A stretch of DNA of 14,705 nt. It comes from Acanthamoeba sp. SK_2022b (taxonomy: Eukaryota; Discosea; Longamoebia; Acanthamoebidae). This document shows positions 9,185 to 14,705 of the stretch, piece after piece; the stretch's first letter is position 1, and each line of letters starts with the position of its first letter. The translations under genes were made by a program, and so were the position numbers. Under the pieces are notes generated by a model, which worked only from the letters and a program-made list of their open reading frames with translations, made no database searches and had not been told where the DNA came from. The stretch spans positions 1 through 14,705 of the forward strand of contig JANDJZ010001068.1 in NCBI GenBank assembly GCA_027943245.1. Reading direction: 5' to 3'.

Positions 9185-11339
9185 CACACACACACACACA
9201 CGCAACCACACTCGCCGTATAGAGACCTCAAGTCGGAAAATCTGTTGATCGCCGAGAACGAACGGGTCAAGCTCTGTACGGGTTCCCCTGGCGTGGCGTG
9301 GCGTGGGAGAGCCAGCATAGTTGCGTTGTGTTTGACCCTGGTGGTGTTTCGTCGCGGTAGGTGATTTTGGGTTCGCCCGCTTCAAGTCGAAAGGGCGGCT
9401 GATGACCCTGGCCGGCACCGAGCAGTACATGGCGCCAGAAGGTTTGCTCTGCTCCCCTCCTCGCTTTCCCTCTCCGCCTTTTTATTGACGACACTGTGCG
9501 GCGCGGTCGTGCAGTCATCTTGGGAGAGGACTACGGCGACAAATGCGACGTGTTTGGGCACGAGCTCCTCGGGCCGGAGGCTTGATTGGGGGGGGAGGCG
9601 GTTTACTGACTGTCGACTTGTGTTGTTGTTGCATGTGAACAGGTTCGGGGTGGTGCTGGTGGAGCTGATCGCGCGTAAGGCCCCGCCCATGCGCGGGCCC
9701 GCCACCTGCTTCGACTTCAGGCCGGACGACGTCGAAGCGTTCTTTCCCGCCGACTGTACGCTCTCTCCTCATATCAAACGAACTTTGTCTCAGCTTCTTA
9801 TATGCTCGACTACTCCTTGAACGCAGGCCCGCCATTGCTCAAGGCTCTCGCTGTGAAGTGCATCAAGTACTCACCTGCCGACAGACCGTCGTTCAAGCAG
9901 GTACACGCCCACACACCGCCCATGTGTAGCGAGCTTTCTGGCCGCAGAAGCGATGTTGAAGTGACCATCACACATGGTTTGGGCAGGCGCTGGTAGACCT
10001 CAAGGAGGTGCGCACGCAGCTCGCCACGGCAAAGAAGGCGGGCGCTGGCGAGACCGGCAGCAACCAGAAACCGGCGGCGGTCGAGGCCAACGGCTCGAAG
10101 AGCGACGTGAACCGAAACCGCGCCATCTCTAGCCCCGCCGCCGCAAGGCGCGGGCGGCTTCGTGAACGAGGCCGGCTCCTGGAGGAGCCACAGCAGCGGG
10201 CTTCGTACGTTAGTCAATACGAAACCAAGACACCTGTTGACGATCGCGTCGAGCGCGGACAAGAGATCGTTGAAGACGAGCGCAGACCAGAGATCATTGA
10301 AGACGAGCGCGGACCAGAGATCAGTTTTGATGACGACGACGATCGAAGAACGGAGAAGGAACGCGAGGACGAGCGCGGTCCAGAGATTTGCTTTGATGAA
10401 GATGACGATGGACGAACGGAGAGAGAACGCGAGGACGAGCGCGGGCCGGAGATCTGCTTTGATAATGAAGATGATGATGGACGAACGGAGAGAGAACGCG
10501 AGGACGAGCGCGGACCAGAGATCTGCTTTGATAATGAAGATGATGATGAACGAACGCAGAGAGAACGCGAGGACGAGCGCGGGCCGGAGATCAGCTTCGA
10601 TAATGATGATGATGATGGACGAACGGAGAGGGAACGCGAGGACGAGCGCGGGCCGGAGATCAGCTTTGATGATGGTGATGATGATGGACGATCAGAGAAG
10701 GAGCGGGAGGATGAGCGAGGTCCCGAGATTTGCTTCGACGGGGACAACGAGGAGGACGGGCGAGATGAGAAAGAACGGGAAGGCGAGCGAGGGCCTGAGA
10801 TCAACGTCGACGACGTTGGAGACGGTCGAACGGAGAAGGAGAGAGAAGACGAGCGTGGGCCAGAGATCAGCTCTGGTGATGATGGCGATAATGGCGATGG
10901 ACGAACAGAGAAGGAGCGAGAAGACGAGAGGGGACCCGAAATCAGCGACGATGAGCGAGGAGGACCCGGGGTTGTCGAAGCTGACGGGGATCACGGCGAG
11001 AAGGACGCGAATCACAAGCCACAACTGGAATTGAAGAAGAAGAAGAAAAAGAAGAAGGAGAAGAAGGAGAAGAAGGAGAAGAAGGAGAAGAAGAAGATGG
11101 AGAGATCGGGAGGCGAATTGAAGAAGAGGAAGAAGACGAAGAAAGCGCCCCAGGATGAACAGGCCAATGAGCTCGCAGCGATGCCAGAAGAAAGTCCACG
11201 CTCTTGGCGAGGGTGGCGCTACGCGCTGATGGGCCAATGGAGCGGCGAATCAGACAAGTCTCCGCGCACGAGCCAGCTGCATATCCAGCTCCACGACCCC
11301 AGAAAGAAAGACTGCCTTGCCTCTTCTCAAGACCCATAA
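8345..11339 (+). CDS. TKL-type protein kinase with acidic repeat and lysine-rich tail, 10 exons
   Basis: Exons: 8345-8461, 8565-8656, 8761-8887, 8997-9106, 9223-9275, 9361-9441, 9515-9557, 9643-9755, 9827-9900, 9987-11339; 720 aa. The kinase domain spans about 18-280 and keeps every catalytic landmark: IGRGQYGHVYKG at 25-36, Lys46 in VAIK, Glu65, HRDLKSENLL with Asp150, DFG at 168-170, GTEQYMAPE, Asp205, and CIKYSPADRPSF with Arg265. HRDLKSxN and the C-terminal RPSF pattern point to the tyrosine-kinase-like class (Ser/Thr or dual specificity cannot be told). Residues about 366-590 are tandem acidic repeats; about 620-655 is very lysine-rich. No membrane segment or extra signalling domain is visible. 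Introns 4 and 7 use GC donors. The last exon is over ten times longer than the others, so the tail probably grew by in-frame repeat expansion. Substrate and pathway unknown. Confidence 0.9.
9156..9201 (+). repeat. (CA)n microsatellite in kinase intron 4
   Basis: A CA run with one CCA interruption fills the second half of the GC-AG intron 9107-9222, about 20 bases before the acceptor. Confidence 0.95.
10272..10946 (+). repeat. Tandem in-frame coding repeat, acidic unit EDERGPEI...
   Basis: About nine full units of 22-26 codons, flanked by a short degenerate first copy and a truncated last one. Each starts EDERGPEI (one has GERGPEI), continues with S/C-F-D and a variable Asp/Asn/Glu run, and ends with RTEKERE or RTERERE. 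DNA similarity between units is high, which suggests recent unequal crossing-over or slippage. Length changes are all multiples of three. Confidence 0.95.
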
Positions 11340-11440
11340 AAAGGAGTGAGGCTCTGCCACTCTTCGTTTTGTTGTTCAGTACATCTTTGTATTTGTATTT
11401 GTATATGTATGTATTTGTATTTGTATTTAATTGTCCAGTG
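11340..11440. terminator. Shared 3' region of kinase and Nudix genes with (TTTGTA)n
   Basis: Two convergent stop codons are 101 bases apart. CATAAA overlaps the kinase stop (11335-11340). TTTGTA/TATTTG repeats fill 11386-11428, and on the minus strand ATTAAA (plus 11426-11431) lies shortly after the Nudix stop. The two transcripts probably overlap at their ends. Confidence 0.5.
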
Positions 11441-12085
11441 CTATTCGTGGTGAGCTGCAATGGCCTTCCAGATGGCGGGCAGGCCGTGGATGGCCACCAG
11501 ACGCGGGTGTAGGGGCAGAGGGGGGGCGTTGCCCACGAGCGCGTCGAGGGCCACCCACTGGAACTTGCAGCCACGATCGGACGAGGCGAACAGTCGGTTG
11601 AGTCGATCGGCGCTCACGTAGGGCACCCGCACGAAGAACACCTCGTAGCCTCCCTCGCCCGTGCTGCCGTGCCACACCCGGTCCGCGTCATCGGCCACGG
11701 CGGCCCCCGTGTGGCCCAACCCTTTAAGGAGGCGGGGCAGCAGGCGTTGGGCGGCGAGCTTGGTGAGGGGGCTGGCCTGCACGGCGCGGTTGGAGGCCAT
11801 TGGCTGCTGCGCCAGCTCGTCCGCGGTGAGGTCGAACACCCCCGCCGTCTCCTCGCTCAGCTCGCGGGCGGCCACTGCCACCGCCGAGTCGTCCCCTTCG
11901 CCCTCGCCCAGGCCGCCCCCAAAGTCGACGAGGTAGCCCACCTTCTTGCCGGCCGCCTTGGTGTGGAACAGGACGGCGACCTTCTGGCCCGCGCTCGGGT
12001 CAGCCTCGTCTCTGGGCAGCAGAGCAAAAGGCACCACCCCCGCGCCAGTCAGCCCCTCCCTCTCCCACGGCTTCTTGCTTGTCAT
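11441..12085 (-). CDS. Nudix hydrolase, intronless
   Basis: A Nudix-fold pyrophosphohydrolase of 214 aa; such enzymes cleave X-linked nucleoside diphosphates. The first 55 residues contain the opening strand GAGVVPFALL and the VAVLFHTK strand. The Nudix box is at about 60-83: Gly60, five residues, Asp66 where the consensus has Glu, seven residues, then RELSEETAG with Arg74, Glu75, Glu78 and Glu79, the metal-binding core. YEVFFVRVPY and KFQWVALDAL are later strands typical of the fold. The start at 12085 has a strong context (CACCACCATGA); the frame is open to 12274 upstream but those codons look non-coding. It has no intron, unlike most neighbours. It is convergent with the kinase and divergent from the homeobox gene. 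Substrate cannot be assigned. Confidence 0.86.
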   Translation of the reverse strand: MTSKKPWEREGLTGAGVVPFALLPRDEADPSAGQKVAVLFHTKAAGKKVGYLVDFGGGLGEGEGDDSAVAVAARELSEETAGVFDLTADELAQQPMASNRAVQASPLTKLAAQRLLPRLLKGLGHTGAAVADDADRVWHGSTGEGGYEVFFVRVPYVSADRLNRLFASSDRGCKFQWVALDALVGNAPPLPLHPRLVAIHGLPAIWKAIAAHHE

Positions 12086-12466
12086 GGTGGTGCGTCGAGA
12101 AGTGCTTCTTGTCGCATTGCCCCCCGTGGTGTGTGTTCTTTGCTTGGGCAGTGAACGAGGTAAAGAATAGTGTGAGATATCGCAGCCTTCACTGATAGGT
12201 TCCATAGAACAGTCGTGTTCGAAAGCTGATTGGTCGAAATTCAAAGACAAAAAATGGAGCGTGGTTTCGGCCAATGTTCATCACAACTTGGTCCCACCGC
12301 AGGGCAACCATTCCTGTTCTCGTCTCCAATCTGCCCTCACCCCGCCGAGCTGACCGGGTGCTGGTTCGCCATCATCATCGCTTGGTGGTCCCATTTTGAA
12401 TATTCAAACAACCTGAACAGAACGCCAAGTCAGTACACTGATCCACAGAGCCAGCCAACCAGCGCC
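12086..12466. promoter_or_regulatory. Divergent intergenic region between Nudix and homeobox genes
   Basis: These 381 bases separate two divergent starts. A CCAAT-type motif (GATTGG at 12228-12233) and an AT-rich palindrome-like TTTGAATATTCAAA near 12396-12409 are visible. A frame continuous with the homeobox ATG is open from an ATG at 12254, but the residues it would add are rich in Trp and hydrophobics and do not resemble the rest of that protein. Confidence 0.5.
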
Positions 12467-14022
12467 ATGTACCCTCACCCTTTCGCCTTCCCGTGGTCCT
12501 CCTCAGCTCGGGAACAGCATGCTCCCTTCGAGGTAAGACCTCAAGCAACCGGTCCTCTCTCGCCACAAGCAGCGCAAGAATACTGATCACTTGTGCACTG
12601 GCCAGGATACCGCGCCAGCGAGCTGGTGGTCGCGGCACGCTCAGCCCACTCATCCTACTCATCCTTATTGGCAGACTAGTCCAGGAGGAGGCCACACCAC
12701 CACCACTACTTCAGTGGGCGTTAGGGGCCAACGGTACTGCGTTCTTGAGAACATACACACCGTGCCCCAAGTTCTTGCTCACTCGGCATTCTACAAAGCA
12801 GAAGAGATGAGAGCAGCGTGACCCATGTGGTGCCTGGCCTGGTTGGGAGCAGGGAGATGGGGATGGACAAGGCTCCAGACGAAGACAAACACTACCAGGC
12901 CATAGAGGCTCGTCATGTAGTTGGTACAGTAGAAGAAGGCATGAACTACTTAGAAACCTCCACCACCGGATGCAGTGTCCCCTCGTTCATGATCGCTCGT
13001 CCGGCCCTTCCCGACCACTCTCCTCTGTCTGGTCCATCGAACTCGACCAGCGCTTCGTCGTCGGCGACGTCCATGGCTCCCACCAGGAAGAAGCCCATGA
13101 AGGCTCGACGCAAGACCTCGTCGAGCGAGAAGGCGGCGCTCCTACGCATCTTCGAAGGTGAGTCGCTATGCTACGTTGTCCCATCCCAAGAATTGAACCC
13201 ACTCAACAAGCGCCATGTACACCAGAGGATGGCAACCTCTATCCGAGCAAGGAACAACGACAAGCCATCGCCCTGCAGCTTCACATGAGCCCACGACAAG
13301 TGCAGGTGCGGCGAAGACGCTGGCTATGCAGCTTTGAAATATCATTGGCTGGAGTGGAAGGCCTCAACTGGGAGGTTGCGTGATTGGGGCAGGTGTGGTT
13401 CCAGAACCAGCGCAGCAAGTTGTCCAAGGCCGGCGGGGTCACCGGGCACCATCACCACCTGATCCCTCACCAACAGCTCTACCGACGCACCACCCCGCCT
13501 TGTCGCTCGTCACTATCCCAGACCAAGACTCCAGGGCCGCCGCCACCACCCAGTTCATCATCCGCTTCCTCCTCCTCCTCCTCCTCCTCGCCAATCTCCT
13601 CGTCTCCGCCCCTGTCGCCGCCATGCGGCTCTTCATCAACTGCCACTTGCGCTACCTCTCCCTCGCCATCGGTGGGTGGAGGGCCTCTGCTGCGACAGTC
13701 CATGATCGCGCCCATCCTCTCCTCATCGCAGGCGCCCGCCCTCTACGCGGCTGCCCCGCCCTCGCTTGCGCAGCCGCCCGTGCCTCCGCCTCAGCCGTCG
13801 CTGGTGCCCTACCACCAGGCCAAGCGGGCCTTTGAGGGCCGAGCGCCGCCCGTCCTGTCCTACAGGAAGGCGAGCACGTCGCTGGTGGCCCCGGCGTTGA
13901 CCAAGGTGGGGAGCGGCGTCACGATCGAGGACTGCGGCCCAGACTACGACGAGGAGGAGGAGGAGCAACAGGGAGCTGCCGGCAGAGCCGAAGCGGCAGG
14001 GACCTCTCACCATCGTTATTAA
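12467..14022 (+). CDS. Homeobox transcription factor, 5 exons
   Basis: A predicted nuclear, sequence-specific DNA-binding protein. Exons: 12467-12532, 12606-12733, 12853-13157, 13226-13305, 13393-14022; 402 aa. The homeodomain spans about 146-205 over exons 3-5: a basic arm (RKKPMKARRK), helix 1 (SSEKAALLRIF), loop EEDGNLYPS, helix 2 (KEQRQAIALQL), turn, and recognition helix SPRQVQVWFQNQRSK with the hallmark Trp195, Phe196, Asn198 and Arg200. The N-terminal 140 residues are Ser/Thr/His-rich. The 200-residue C-terminus is Pro/Ser/Ala-rich low complexity ending in an acidic run, as expected for an activation or interaction region. The donor after exon 3 (G|GTGAGT) and the last two junctions are strong. 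Junction 12733/12853 is a choice among several in-phase options. An ATG at 12254 is a possible alternative start. Confidence 0.86.
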
Positions 14023-14068
14023 AGTCTATCATTATTTATTATTTATTATTTATTTATTTATTTATTTT
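14018..14068. terminator. (ATT/ATTT)n tract shared by two convergent 3' ends
   Basis: ATTAAA (14018-14023) overlaps the homeobox stop. The ATT/ATTT repeat that follows reads as several AATAAA hexamers on the minus strand, about 100-135 bases past the nucleoporin stop. It can therefore supply poly(A) signals in both directions. Confidence 0.55.
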
Positions 14069-14166
14069 ACTTCTCTTTTTTTGTTGTTGTTGGTTTCGTC
14101 AAGTAGCGCGAGTAGGACGGGAGACTTCGAGGCGGTGGCATCATGCGAGTAGTGAGTAGCGGCTTG

Positions 14167-14705
14167 CTAGAAGCCGGGGACGTCAAAGGTGTAGGCGCCG
14201 CGCTGGGAGTCGTAGTTGACGAAGCGCTGCTTCCGCTTGGTGCGGGCGCGTAGGAACTCTCGGTAGGCGGCGAGGGTCTGCTCGTCCCGCTTCCCGCCCT
14301 CGGGCCAGGCCTGCTCGATGGTGAGCCTGGCCGGCACGTTGAGGGGGTGTCGCGGAGGCGGCTTGGGGAACTGGGCCTGGGGGAAGACCGTGATGTGCTG
14401 CCGGTCGATGATGATGAGCTGGTTGAGGTCGAGCCCGCGCACGTCGACCGGCTCGAGGAACTGGATCTGGCCGTAGCCCTCGCGCCCCACCACCAGGTCC
14501 TCCACCTGCGCGAGCTCCTCCCTGGACATGCGGCGGAGCTCGTCGAGGGAGGGCTCCATCCAGTAGCCCGGCTCGGGGAGGGTGGGCAGGAGGGCCTCCA
14601 CCTCCTCGTCCACGGGGCCCGCGCGCCTCCTCCGGTCCTGGTCGTACACGTGCCGGCAGAACTCGTCGTAGTCGGACACGATGCGCTTGGCCTCGGGCTT
14701 GTCCC
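14167..14705 (-). CDS. NUP98: NUP98-like nucleoporin, C-terminal autopeptidase-type domain (partial)
   Basis: The frame is open from the right edge (no start seen) to a TAG at 14169-14167, giving about 179 residues of the C-terminal end. Family knowledge: the NUP98 C-terminal domain (peptidase S59 type) docks the FG-repeat nucleoporin to the nuclear pore scaffold and, in many eukaryotes, cuts itself from a following NUP96. Recognisable blocks are LPEPGYWMEPSLDEL, VGREGYGQIQF, VRGLDLNQLIIID, LNVPARLTIEQAWP and the closing strand YTFDVPGF. The last residue, Phe, aligns with the Phe of the animal His-Phe/Ser cleavage site; His is replaced by Gly, and the Ser and all NUP96 sequence are absent. 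An N-terminal FG-repeat region would lie beyond the window. It is convergent with the homeobox gene, 144 bases between stops. Confidence 0.9.
   Translation of the reverse strand, partial: DKPEAKRIVSDYDEFCRHVYDQDRRRRAGPVDEEVEALLPTLPEPGYWMEPSLDELRRMSREELAQVEDLVVGREGYGQIQFLEPVDVRGLDLNQLIIIDRQHITVFPQAQFPKPPPRHPLNVPARLTIEQAWPEGGKRDEQTLAAYREFLRARTKRKQRFVNYDSQRGAYTFDVPGF

Noticed and set aside
10162..11034. A 290-codon open frame overlapping the kinase repeat in another frame, and a 196-codon frame on the opposite strand (10214-10804)
   Set aside because: The repeat unit is a multiple of three, so a stop-free unit in any frame stays stop-free in all copies. The kinase frame is joined in phase to nine exons, so the others are by-products.
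12254..12466. An in-frame upstream ATG extending the homeobox protein by 71 residues
   Set aside because: The added residues are rich in Trp, Ile and Cys, unlike the rest of the protein, and the region must also hold a divergent promoter. Kept only as an alternative start.
1..14705. Transposons, tRNA or rRNA genes
   Set aside because: No transposase or reverse transcriptase motifs, terminal inverted repeats or tRNA-like cloverleaf were seen by reading; a dedicated scan was not possible.

Overview
The window looks like nuclear DNA from a free-living amoebozoan, most likely Acanthamoeba or a close relative. This is an inference. Coding sequence is GC-rich with strong G/C third positions. Genes are cut by many short GT-AG introns (about 60-170 bases) loaded with CT, CA, TG and poly-T microsatellites. 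Gaps between genes are tiny, and the gene set is eukaryotic (Snapin, lysosomal-type GH3 glucosidase, TKL kinase, homeobox, NUP98). I saw no tRNA, rRNA, CRISPR or transposon.

Layout, left to right. (1) The first exon of an unidentified minus-strand gene that runs off the left edge (1-201). (2) A Snapin/BLOC-1 subunit gene, minus (376-1352, 2 exons). (3) Across a 297-base divergent promoter, a secreted or lysosomal GH3 beta-glucosidase with an inserted PA14 domain, plus (1650-6104, 18 exons, 928 aa). (4) Only 49 bases later, a glyoxylate/hydroxypyruvate reductase with a predicted mitochondrial presequence, plus (6154-8180, 11 exons, 366 aa). (5) A TKL-type protein kinase with a long acidic/basic repeat tail, plus (8345-11339, 10 exons, 720 aa). 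(6) A convergent, intronless Nudix hydrolase, minus (11441-12085). (7) A divergent homeobox gene, plus (12467-14022, 5 exons, 402 aa). (8) The C-terminal part of a NUP98-like nucleoporin, minus (14167 to the right edge).

Exon models were built by hand: each junction was chosen so that reading phase is kept and the family's conserved motif is restored. All junctions of genes 3-5 close without a frameshift, so the sequence appears accurate and these genes look functional. The genes do not form a pathway; they are ordinary housekeeping and regulatory genes packed tightly.

The most interesting points are: a NUP98 autoproteolytic domain whose stop codon sits exactly where the self-cleavage bond would be; complementary microsatellites in introns flanking internal exons of two genes, which could pair in the pre-mRNA; a kinase with about nine tandem acidic repeats followed by a lysine-rich tract; two GC-AG introns with the same GCACG donor in the kinase; a 25-base micro-exon; and a homeodomain with a lengthened helix 1-2 loop.
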